This document shows, one piece after another, positions 29,541 through 43,341 of a DNA stretch of 47,495 nucleotides. Both the position numbers and the translations under genes were made by a program. Under the pieces are notes generated by a model. That model worked only from the letters and a program-made list of their open reading frames with translations, did no database searches and was not told the DNA's origin. This stretch comes from Acidimicrobiia bacterium (GTDB lineage: Bacteria > Acidobacteriota > Vicinamibacteria > Vicinamibacterales > UBA2999): NCBI GenBank assembly GCA_016871375.1, contig VFYY01000006.1:1-47495 (forward strand), in the 5' to 3' direction. Every line of letters begins with the position of its first letter. Position 1 is the stretch's first letter.

Positions 29541-30422
29541 ATGATTGAGCGTCGTCCCGCTCTCGGCAAAGGCCTCAGCGCGCTGATTCCCGACGCACCG
29601 GAGCCGCCGCGCCAGGGCGCCACCGAAGTCGACATCGACCTCCTCGCCCCCAGCGAGCAGCAGCCCCGGCTCCATATGGACGACGCGAAGCTGGCCGAGC
29701 TGGCGGAGTCGATCAAGGCGAACGGCGTCATCCAACCGATCCTCGTGCGCCGCACCGGCCGCACGTACCGCATCATCGCCGGCGAGCGCCGCTGGCGCGC
29801 GGCGCAGCGCGTCGGCCTGCTCAAGGTTCCCATCGTCGTGCGCGACGTGCCCGAAGGGTCAGAGAAGGAGCTGCTGGAGCTCGCGCTCGTCGAGAACATC
29901 CAGCGCGAGAATCTGAATCCGGTGGACGAAGCGCTCGCGTACCAGCGCCTCGCGGACGACTTCCGCCTGACCCAGGATCAGATCGCGGCCGCCGTCGGCA
30001 AGGACCGCAGCTCGGTCGCCAACTACCTCCGCCTGTTGAAGCTGCCGGACGAGGTGCGCGGCGACCTCGCGTCGGGCGCGCTGTCGATGGGCCACGCGCG
30101 CGCGTTGCTGTCGCTGGCCGAGCCCGCCGCGCAGCGCCAGGCCGCCCGCGAGGTCATCTCGCGCTCGCTGTCGGTCCGCGAAACGGAAGCGCTGGTCAAG
30201 CGCCTTGGAACTCCGAACCAGAACCAGAAGGGGGAACCTGGAACCCGGAACCCGGAACAGCAGAAAGACGTACATACCCGCGCGGCCGAGGACCGCCTCC
30301 GCTTCGCCCTCGGCACGAAAGTCCGCATCACCCGCCGCGGCACCGGCGGCTCGATTGAGATCGATTTTTCCTCGGAAACCGAGCTGAACCGGCTCTACGA
30401 GTACCTGACCGGCCGCGCGTAA
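29541..30422 (+). CDS. parB: Chromosome-partitioning protein ParB (Spo0J/Noc family)
   Basis: 293 aa from the ATG at 29541, which has GGAG six bases upstream; a TTG at 29526 is the alternative. The N-terminus RRPALGKGLSALIPD is the ParA-interacting start typical of chromosomal ParB. The CTPase domain has RTYRIIAGERRWRAAQ and the box ELALVENIQRENLNPVDEA. The HTH (LTQDQIAAAVGKDRSSVANY) reads parS. Before the C-terminal dimerisation domain a linker (about 223-240, PNQNQKGEPGTRNPEQQ) is encoded by a GGAACCCGGAACC-type tandem tract. Confidence 0.97.
   Translation: MIERRPALGKGLSALIPDAPEPPRQGATEVDIDLLAPSEQQPRLHMDDAKLAELAESIKANGVIQPILVRRTGRTYRIIAGERRWRAAQRVGLLKVPIVVRDVPEGSEKELLELALVENIQRENLNPVDEALAYQRLADDFRLTQDQIAAAVGKDRSSVANYLRLLKLPDEVRGDLASGALSMGHARALLSLAEPAAQRQAAREVISRSLSVRETEALVKRLGTPNQNQKGEPGTRNPEQQKDVHTRAAEDRLRFALGTKVRITRRGTGGSIEIDFSSETELNRLYEYLTGRA
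30207..30262 (+). repeat. GGAAC(C)CGGAAC tandem tract within the parB linker
   Basis: GGAACTCCGAACCAGAACCAG followed at 30234 by repeated GGAACCTGGAACCC and GGAACCCGGAAC units, in frame in the interdomain linker. It differs in sequence from the palindrome families elsewhere in the window. Confidence 0.55.
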
Positions 30423-30435
30423 GTCCCTGCCTCTG

Positions 30436-30444
30436 TGATATAAA
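30436..30444 (+). promoter_or_regulatory. Extended -10 promoter of the ATP synthase F1 operon
   Basis: TGATATAAA, a TGn plus TATAAA extended -10, in the 74-base gap between parB and atpH. The transcript would start near 30451 and have a leader of about 46 bases. No good -35 is seen, as is common for extended -10 promoters. Confidence 0.6.
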
Positions 30445-30496
30445 AAGACGTTTGTGCCGTTCAGGTACAAGCTCGTAGAGCGCAGGTAACGCACGC

Positions 30497-31042
30497 ATGA
30501 ACACCCGCACGTCCGCAGCCCGCTACGCGCGCGCGCTGCTCGACGTCGTCGTCCAGGAAGCCAATCCGGAACAGGTCGAAGAGCAGCTGGCCGCGTTCGC
30601 GGAGCTGCTCGAGCAGCACCCCGACCTCCAGAAGGCGCTGACGAGCCCCATCATCCCCGCGGCCGGCAAGCGCGGCATCGTGGACGACCTCGCGACGCGC
30701 CTGCAGATGGTCCCGCAGCTCGCGAAGCTGCTCGGCGTCGTCGCTGACCGCGACGACGTCGCGGTGCTGCCGGATCTGGTCGCCACCTACCGCGAGCGGC
30801 TCCTCGAGCACCGGCAGATCGTGCGCGCGGAGGTCGTCACCGCGGAGCCGCTGACGCCGGAGAAGTCCGCGCAGCTGCAGCAGCAGCTCGCCGCGATCAC
30901 CGGCCGCACGGTCACGATGACGACGAGGGTGGACCCGGCGCTGATTGGCGGCGCGGTGGCGCGCGTGGGCAGCACCGTCTACGACGGCAGCATGGCCACG
31001 CAGCTCGAACGGATTCGCGAGCGCCTCTCGACGGATCGCTGA
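30497..31042 (+). CDS. atpH: ATP synthase F1 subunit delta
   Basis: 181 aa. It links the top of F1 to the peripheral stalk. [17 protein letters not shown] at the N-terminus and [21 protein letters not shown] with the conserved DPxLIGG near the C-terminus are diagnostic. It is the first gene of the cluster; no Fo genes (a, b, c) precede it, since parB is immediately upstream. Confidence 0.96.
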   Translation: MNTRTSAARYARALLDVVVQEANPEQVEEQLAAFAELLEQHPDLQKALTSPIIPAAGKRGIVDDLATRLQMVPQLAKLLGVVADRDDVAVLPDLVATYRERLLEHRQIVRAEVVTAEPLTPEKSAQLQQQLAAITGRTVTMTTRVDPALIGGAVARVGSTVYDGSMATQLERIRERLSTDR

Positions 31043-31050
31043 GGATCGAC

Positions 31051-34925
<3,875 letters not shown>

Positions 34926-34928
34926 CCC

Positions 34929-35201
34929 ATGGCGCTGCCCCCGAAGATCCTGCTCGAAGTGGTCACGCCCGATCGCGCCGTCGTGCGCGAGGAGGTGGAC
35001 GAGATCCAGCTCCCCGGCTCGGAGGGATACTTCGGCGTGCTGCCCGGGCACACCCCGCTCCTTGCCACCCTCAAGCCGGGCGACCTCTGGTACCGCATCG
35101 GCCACGACAAGCGGGTCCTGACGGTCGCGGGCGGGTTCGTCGAAGTGCTCCCGGACCACGTCACCGTGCTCGCTGAGCAAGGCGAGACGGCACCGGCATA
35201 A
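34929..35201 (+). CDS. atpC: ATP synthase F1 subunit epsilon, short form without C-terminal helices
   Basis: Only 90 aa, compared with about 130-140 for most bacterial epsilon subunits. The N-terminal beta-sandwich is complete (EVVTPDRAVVREEVDEIQLP, GYFGVLPGHTPLLATLKPG, VAGGFVEVLPDHVTVLAE), including the contact to the c-ring. The frame then ends at TAA (35199-35201), so the two-helix C-terminal domain that inhibits ATP hydrolysis in other bacteria is missing. It is the last gene of an F1-only cluster. The next gene begins 8 bases later after a GTAGGGG fragment. Confidence 0.93.
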   Translation: MALPPKILLEVVTPDRAVVREEVDEIQLPGSEGYFGVLPGHTPLLATLKPGDLWYRIGHDKRVLTVAGGFVEVLPDHVTVLAEQGETAPA

Positions 35202-35209
35202 TGTAGGGG

Positions 35210-36004
35210 TTGCTCCACAACCTCCAGCAACTCCTCCGTTACCGTCCGCTCATACACAGTCTCGTCGCGCGCGAGCTCAAGGCCCGCTACCGGGGCTCGG
35301 TCCTCGGCTTCTTCTGGTCGTTCGTCAACCCGCTCCTGCTGCTCCTGATCTACACGTTCGTCTTCACGGTGGTGCTGCCGGGAGTCCATCCGGCCGACCT
35401 CGAGCCGTTCGCGCTCTTCATGTTCTGCGGCATCCTGCCGTGGACCTGGTTCTCCTCGGCGCTCCTCGAGTCGTCGAACGTGCTCATCGCCGGCGGCAAC
35501 CTGATTCGCAAGGTGCTGTTTCCCGCGGAGATCCTGCCGATCGTGACCGTGCTCGCCGGGCTGGTGCACTTCGGCCTGGGCCTGCCGATCCTCGCGGCGT
35601 TTCTCGTCTACTACCAGGTGCCGGTCGCGCCGCTCGACCTCGCGTGGTTCCCGGTCATCGTGGCCGTCCAGCTCGTGCTGACGCTCGGCCTGGCGCTGAT
35701 GCTGTCGGCGCTCACCGTTCATTTCCGAGACGTGCGTGACCTGCTCGCGAACCTGCTGACGCTCTGGTTCTTCGCGACGCCCATCATCTACGCGCTGTCG
35801 CAGGCACCGCCCGGCGTGCGCCGGCTCCTCAACCTGAATCCGTTCACGCACCTCGCGGTCTCCTATCAGGAAGTGCTCTTCAGGCCCGGCCCCTTCACCG
35901 AGTGGCCGCGGCTGCTGGCGGTCGGCGCCGGCGCGCTGGTGACGTTCGCCGCCGGCTACTTCGTGTTCGATCGCCTGCGCGACACGCTCGCGGAGGAAGT
36001 GTGA
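35210..36004 (+). CDS. ABC-2 type polysaccharide export permease (Wzm/TagG-like)
   Basis: 264 aa from a TTG. RPLIHSLVARELKARYRGSVLGFFWS and FVNPLLLLLIYTFVF are the amphipathic start and first membrane segment of this family; about six hydrophobic segments follow, with WTWFSSALLESSNVLIAGGNLI and DVRDLLANLLTLWFFATPIIY between them. It pairs with the ATPase downstream, overlapping it by four bases (GTGA). Together they should export an undecaprenyl-linked O-antigen or teichoic-acid-like polymer; the neighbouring heptose genes favour O-antigen. Confidence 0.93.
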   Translation: MLHNLQQLLRYRPLIHSLVARELKARYRGSVLGFFWSFVNPLLLLLIYTFVFTVVLPGVHPADLEPFALFMFCGILPWTWFSSALLESSNVLIAGGNLIRKVLFPAEILPIVTVLAGLVHFGLGLPILAAFLVYYQVPVAPLDLAWFPVIVAVQLVLTLGLALMLSALTVHFRDVRDLLANLLTLWFFATPIIYALSQAPPGVRRLLNLNPFTHLAVSYQEVLFRPGPFTEWPRLLAVGAGALVTFAAGYFVFDRLRDTLAEEV

Positions 36005-37341
36005 GCGCGATACACGTCCGCGACGTGCACAAGGTCTATCGCCGCTACGGGCGGCGGCGGCAGTTCGCGACGCTGAAGAGCGCGCTCCTCTCCGGCCGCG
36101 TGCTGCGGGACCTGCGTCCCGACGAGACGTTCGAAGCGCTCAAGGGGGTGTCGTTCGACGTGGAGGCGGGGAAGACCTTCGGCATCATCGGGCGCAACGG
36201 CTCCGGGAAGAGCACGATGCTCAAGCTCATTGCCGGCATCGGCCGTCCGATGTCGGGCGCCGTGCAGGTGCGCGGGCGCGTCTCGGCGCTCATCGAGCTC
36301 GGCGCCGGCTTCCACCCGGAGATCTCCGGGCGGGAGAACGTCTACATCAACGGCATGATGCTCGGCCTGTCGAAGCGCGAGATCCAGGCCCGCTTCGAGG
36401 ACATCGTCGCCTTCGCGGAGCTGGAGGAGTTCATCGACGCGCCGGTGAAGACGTATTCGTCCGGGATGTACATGCGCCTCGGGTTCGCCGTCGCGATCCA
36501 CGTCGATCCCGACGTGCTGCTCGTGGACGAGGTGCTGGCCGTCGGCGACGAAGCGTTCACGCACAAGTGCCTCGACAAGTTCGCCGAGTTCCGGCGGAGC
36601 GGGCGCACGGTGCTGCTCGTCACGCACTCGCTGGATCTGGTCGCGCGATTCTGCGACGAGGCGTTGTGGCTCGACGCCGGCCTCGTGCGCGCGCAGGGCG
36701 ACCCCAAGCGCGTCATCGACGCATACCTGATGGACGTCGCCGGCGTAGAGAATCGGCAGCTTGCCGCCGACCAGGGCCGGGCTGAAGGCCGGCCCCTACG
36801 CGAACCAGCCGTTGCCGAACAGCCGACAGATGTAGGGGCCGACCTTCGGGTCGGCCCGGACGAACCGCCCGACATGTTCAAGGCCGTCGAGGGGCGGTGG
36901 GGATCGCGTGAAGTGGAGATCGTCGGCGTCGATCTGGCGGCGCCCGGCGGCGCCGCGACCCACGTCTTTCAGTCAGGCGACCCGATGGAGGTTCGCCTCC
37001 GCGTGCGCGCGGCGCAACCGGTCACCGACTTCGCCTTCGGCGTCGGCATCTTCAGCGCGGACGGCGTCTGCTGCTACGGCACGAACACGCAGATCGAGGG
37101 CGCGAAGGCCGGCGAGCTCAGCGGCGATGGCGAGGTCCGGTTCGTCATCGGCCGGCTGGACCTGGTGGACGGCACCTACAAGCTCGACGTCGCCGTCCAT
37201 CGCGAGAACGGCGTCCCGTACGACTATCACCGCCTGCTCTACACGTTTCGCGTGAAGTCCGCGCTCAAGGAGGCCGGCATCTTCCGGCCGCCGCACCGGT
37301 GGACGTTCTCCGGCGGCATCCGGCTGGACGGGCTGAACTAG
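36001..37341 (+). CDS. Wzt-like polysaccharide ABC transporter ATPase with C-terminal sugar-binding domain
   Basis: 446 aa from a GTG. ATPase domain: Walker A GRNGSGKSTMLK, Q-loop region, signature TYSSGMYMRLGFAVAI, Walker B VLLVDEVLAVGD and H-loop VTHS. After about 300 residues a Wzt_C-type beta-sandwich begins (WGSREVEIVGVDL to RWTFSGGIRLDG) that in related transporters recognises the non-reducing end of the O-antigen. The linker between the two (about residues 258-286) is largely made of two translated GTAGGGGC-family palindromes. It is followed by a partly duplicated paired-palindrome element. Confidence 0.93.
   Translation: MSAIHVRDVHKVYRRYGRRRQFATLKSALLSGRVLRDLRPDETFEALKGVSFDVEAGKTFGIIGRNGSGKSTMLKLIAGIGRPMSGAVQVRGRVSALIELGAGFHPEISGRENVYINGMMLGLSKREIQARFEDIVAFAELEEFIDAPVKTYSSGMYMRLGFAVAIHVDPDVLLVDEVLAVGDEAFTHKCLDKFAEFRRSGRTVLLVTHSLDLVARFCDEALWLDAGLVRAQGDPKRVIDAYLMDVAGVENRQLAADQGRAEGRPLREPAVAEQPTDVGADLRVGPDEPPDMFKAVEGRWGSREVEIVGVDLAAPGGAATHVFQSGDPMEVRLRVRAAQPVTDFAFGVGIFSADGVCCYGTNTQIEGAKAGELSGDGEVRFVIGRLDLVDGTYKLDVAVHRENGVPYDYHRLLYTFRVKSALKEAGIFRPPHRWTFSGGIRLDGLN
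36774..36799 (-). repeat. GTAGGGGC-family palindrome, reverse orientation, in the Wzt-like gene
   Basis: GGGCCGGGCTGAAGGCCGGCCC followed by CTAC, an imperfect palindrome whose right edge CCCCTAC is the reverse of GTAGGGG. It is translated as GRAEGRPLR in the interdomain linker, in the same CCC-CTA-C phase as copy 2 in pcrA. Confidence 0.75.
36832..36858 (+). repeat. GTAGGGGC-family palindrome, forward orientation, in the Wzt-like gene
   Basis: GTAG then GGGCCGACC, loop TTCG, GGTCGGCCC. Translated VGADLRVGPD, in the same GTA-GGG-GCC-GAC phase as the mnmE and dusB copies, which read VGADFSRPIS. With the copy at 36774 it forms an inward/outward inverted pair 85 bp across, like the pair in pcrA. 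Confidence 0.85.
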
Positions 37342-37342
37342 A

Positions 37343-37530
37343 GCGGTTTCTGAAACGTCGTAGTGTCCGGCTTTAGCCGGACCACGTTGATCGGCACCGC
37401 CGTGTGTGGTCCGGCTAGAGCCGGACACTACGAAGAAGTCGAAACCGCGCTAGCCGGACCAAGTTGATTGGCACCGCCGTGTGTGGTCCGGCTAAAGCCG
37501 GACACTACGAAGAAGTCGAAACCGCGCTAG
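37343..37530. repeat. Paired-palindrome element with a second, truncated tandem copy
   Basis: The first copy spans 37343-37448: GCGGTTTC at its left, arm GTAGTGTCCGGCTTTAGCCG, core GTTGATCGGCACCGCCGTGT, arm CGGCTAGAGCCGGACACTAC, then GAAGAAGTCGAAACCGC. The right part is repeated at about 37452-37528 with few changes (AAGTTGATTGGCACCGCC core), so the unit has been duplicated in tandem without its left arm. The same element, inverted, lies after pcrA (12944). It occupies most of the gap between the Wzt-like gene and rfaE2 and probably forms strong hairpins. Confidence 0.88.
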
Positions 37531-37603
37531 GAAACCTGCCATCAGCAGAAATGAGTTGGAAACAAAGCGGAAACGAAACAACGACGGAGCGAGTAATTAC
37601 GCT

Positions 37604-38095
37604 GTGCGAACCAAAGAAGTGAGACCTTGCCTGTCGACCGACGAAGCGGCCGCGCTCGCCGAGCGGGTCCGCGCCCGCGGCGGCACGGTGGTCTTCACCA
37701 ACGGGGTCTTCGATCTGCTTCACCCCGGCCACATCCGCTACCTGCGCGACGCCCGCGCGCTGGGCGACGCGCTGATCGTGGCAGTCAACTCCGACAGGTC
37801 CGTCCGTGCCAACAAAGGACCCGGCCGGCCGATCAATCCCGAGCGTGAGCGGGCGGAGCTGCTGCTGGGCCTCGCAGCCGTCGATGCGGCGGTGATCTTC
37901 GACGAAGACACGCCGCACGCCATCATCAGCCGCATCCAGCCGGACGTGCTGGTCAAGGGCGCCGACTGGGGCCCCGACAACATCGTCGGCCGCGACGTCG
38001 TTGAAGCGCGCGGCGGCCGCGTCGTCCGAATCGACCTCGCAGAAGGCTTCTCGTCCACCGCGCTGGTCGATCGAGTGCGCCGGGTCCGCGGATGA
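37604..38095 (+). CDS. rfaE2: D-glycero-beta-D-manno-heptose 1-phosphate adenylyltransferase
   Basis: Forms ADP-heptose for the LPS inner core. Only the nucleotidyltransferase half of HldE is present, without the ribokinase-like half. [19 protein letters not shown] carries the HxGH nucleotide-binding motif; [20 protein letters not shown] and VLVKGADW are family segments. The frame opens at a TTG at 37556, but the first codons there are low-complexity. I prefer the GTG at 37604 (163 aa), with the GTG at 37619 possible. gmhA for the same pathway lies about 6.4 kb downstream; gmhB and the kinase half are not in this window. Confidence 0.9.
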   Translation: MRTKEVRPCLSTDEAAALAERVRARGGTVVFTNGVFDLLHPGHIRYLRDARALGDALIVAVNSDRSVRANKGPGRPINPERERAELLLGLAAVDAAVIFDEDTPHAIISRIQPDVLVKGADWGPDNIVGRDVVEARGGRVVRIDLAEGFSSTALVDRVRRVRG

Positions 38096-38114
38096 ATCAC
38101 GACGCGGAACCCGG

Positions 38115-38229
38115 CCTACGTACGTAGGGCGGGTCCCGCGAAGCGCGGGAGGCCCACGCGAGCGGACCCGCCACCCGTACGCGACAATAAACAGTCGGCC
38201 GCCCACCCAGGGACCGTTCCCGGGTGGGC
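38115..38229 (+). terminator. Hairpin-rich spacer between rfaE2 and mfd
   Basis: Several nested structures: the 14-bp palindrome CCTACGTACGTAGG (38115-38128); a long stem GGCGGGTCC (38128-38136) with GGACCCGCC (38164-38172) enclosing TCCCGCG-AAG-CGCGGGA (38134-38150); and GCCCACCC (38201-38208) with GGGTGGGC (38222-38229) just before mfd. The GTAGGGCGGG edge recalls the GTAGGGGC palindromes. The region could terminate rfaE2, attenuate mfd, or be another REP-type element. Confidence 0.55.
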
Positions 38230-38236
38230 TATCCGC

Positions 38237-41740
<3,504 letters not shown>

Positions 41741-41765
41741 AATGTTGAATTCCAAGGAATTGTCG

Positions 41766-42821
41766 ATGCGCAACCTATGTGCGGCGGCCGCGGCAGCGCT
41801 CGTGCTCGGGGGGGCTTCGGCCGCCCTGGTCGGGCAGGAAATCATCGAGCAGGTACTCGTCAACGTGAATGGCGACATCCTGACGAAGAGCGACTTCGAG
41901 GCCCGCCAGATTGCGGTCCTCCGCCAGCGTCCCGAGCTGTCCAACGTCACGCCCGAAAGCCCCGAGCTGCGGAAGGCGGTGGCCGAGGTGACGCCGGACC
42001 TGATTCTCGACGCCGTGGACGAGCTCCTGCTCATTCAGCGGGGCCGCGAGCTGGGGCTGGCGCTCGGCGACGACCAGTTCAAGCAGATCGTCGAGAACAT
42101 CAAGAAGACCAACCAGCTCGAAGACGACGAGAGGTTTCAGGCCGCGCTCACGCAGGAAGGCATGACGATGGCGGACCTGCGGCGGTCGCTGGAGCGGCAG
42201 ATGCTCGTCTCCGAGGTCCAGAACCGCGAGGTCATGGCCAAGATCGCGGTGACCGAGGACGAGGCGAAGGCCTACTACGAGGTCAACCGGGGGCAGTTCA
42301 CCACGCCGTCCGAGATCACGCTGCGCGAAATCCTGATTGAGGTGCCGGCCGACGCGCGCGGCATCAACGTGGCGCAGGACGACGAGGCGCGCGCCGAGGC
42401 GGATGCGGTGCGGAAGCGCCTGCTCGGCGGCGAGCCCTTCCCGCGTCTGGCGGGCGAGGTCTCGGATGCGCCCTCGAAGGCGAACGGCGGCCTGATCGGG
42501 CCGATCAACGTGAACGAGCTCGCCGAGCCGCTGCAGAAGCTGCTCAACGGGATGAAGGTCGGCGATCTCACCGACGTCATGCGGACGCAGCGCGGCTACC
42601 AGATCCTGAAGCTCGAGTCGCGCACCGAGACGAAGATCCGCTCGTTCGACGATGCCCGCTCGGACATCAGCAACCGCGTCGGCGAGCAGAAGCTGCGCGG
42701 CGAACGGCTGAAGTACCTGGAGCGCCTGCGTACCCAGGCCACGATCACCTGGCGGAACGACGAGCTGAAGAAAGCCTACGACCAGGCGCTCGCGGTCCGG
42801 CAGAAGGCCCTGGCGGGATGA
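41766..42821 (+). CDS. SurA-like periplasmic chaperone / peptidyl-prolyl isomerase
   Basis: 351 aa. It begins MRNLCAAAAAALVLGGASAA, a secretion signal, with AAGGA seven bases before the ATG. The SurA_N-like domain (EQVLVNVNGDILTKSDFEAR to about 165) is followed by one parvulin rotamase domain (FTTPSEITLREILIEVP, GGEPFPRLAGEVSDAPSKANGG, MKVGDLTDVMRTQRGYQILKLE). Classical SurA has two rotamase domains; this has one. It probably escorts outer-membrane proteins. The stop overlaps the following NusG-like gene by four bases. Confidence 0.9.
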   Translation: MRNLCAAAAAALVLGGASAALVGQEIIEQVLVNVNGDILTKSDFEARQIAVLRQRPELSNVTPESPELRKAVAEVTPDLILDAVDELLLIQRGRELGLALGDDQFKQIVENIKKTNQLEDDERFQAALTQEGMTMADLRRSLERQMLVSEVQNREVMAKIAVTEDEAKAYYEVNRGQFTTPSEITLREILIEVPADARGINVAQDDEARAEADAVRKRLLGGEPFPRLAGEVSDAPSKANGGLIGPINVNELAEPLQKLLNGMKVGDLTDVMRTQRGYQILKLESRTETKIRSFDDARSDISNRVGEQKLRGERLKYLERLRTQATITWRNDELKKAYDQALAVRQKALAG

Positions 42822-43312
42822 CCGACGAACACTGGTACGCGCTCTGGACGCGGTCGCGCCACGAGCAGGTCGTCCGCCAGCAGCTCGAACAGAAGCGCAT
42901 CGAAGCCTTCCTCCCGACGGTGACGAAGTGGAGCCGCTGGAAGGACCGGAAGAAGAAGATCGACTGGCCGCTGTTCCCCGGCTACTGCTTCGCGCGGTTC
43001 AACGCCGCGGAGCGGCTGCCGATCCTCAAGTGCACGGGCGTGGTGAGCATCATCTCCTTCGAAGGCGAGCCCGCGCCCATTCCCGAGCACGAAATCGACG
43101 GCATCCGCCAGCTCGTCGAGAGCGATCTCGCCTACGATCCCTGCCCGATGATTCGCGAGGGGATGATGGTCGAGGTCGTCCACGGTCCGCTGCGCGGGGT
43201 GATCGGCCGCCTCGTCCGCAAGGGCGCGCACGCACGGCTGGTGCTCTCGGTCGATCTCATCGGACAGGCGGTCAGCGTCGAGGTGGACGCCGCCGATGTG
43301 CGAGCCTACTGA
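42818..43312 (+). CDS. NusG-family antiterminator (UpxY/RfaH-like paralogue)
   Basis: 164 aa. An N-terminal NGN domain (WYALWTRSRHEQVVRQQLEQ, FLPTVTKWSRWKDRKKKID, PLFPGYCFARF) is followed by a KOW motif (EGMMVEVVHGPLRGVIGRLV). The RKKKIDWPLFPGYCFARF wording and the lack of a neighbouring rplK/secE point to the specialised paralogue group (RfaH, LoaP, UpxY) and not to housekeeping NusG. Such proteins let RNA polymerase read through long polysaccharide operons; a target is not visible here. The gene overlaps the SurA-like gene (ATGA) and is followed by a GGGCGACG palindrome. Confidence 0.88.
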   Translation: MTDEHWYALWTRSRHEQVVRQQLEQKRIEAFLPTVTKWSRWKDRKKKIDWPLFPGYCFARFNAAERLPILKCTGVVSIISFEGEPAPIPEHEIDGIRQLVESDLAYDPCPMIREGMMVEVVHGPLRGVIGRLVRKGAHARLVLSVDLIGQAVSVEVDAADVRAY

Positions 43313-43313
43313 C

Positions 43314-43337
43314 GGGCGACGCATGCGTCGCCCCTAC
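43314..43337 (-). repeat. GTAGGGGC-family palindrome between the NusG-like gene and dusB
   Basis: GGGCGACGCATGCGTCGCCC (43314-43333) is a perfect 20-bp palindrome followed by CTAC, reverse orientation. It fills most of the 29-base gap. It differs at only two positions from the palindrome at 12038-12057 within pcrA. Confidence 0.88.
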
Positions 43338-43341
43338 CACG

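Noticed and set aside
36774-36858. Frameshift or pseudogene in the Wzt-like gene because of the odd linker
   Set aside because: The frame is continuous, both flanking domains are complete, and the extra residues are explained by in-frame palindromes.
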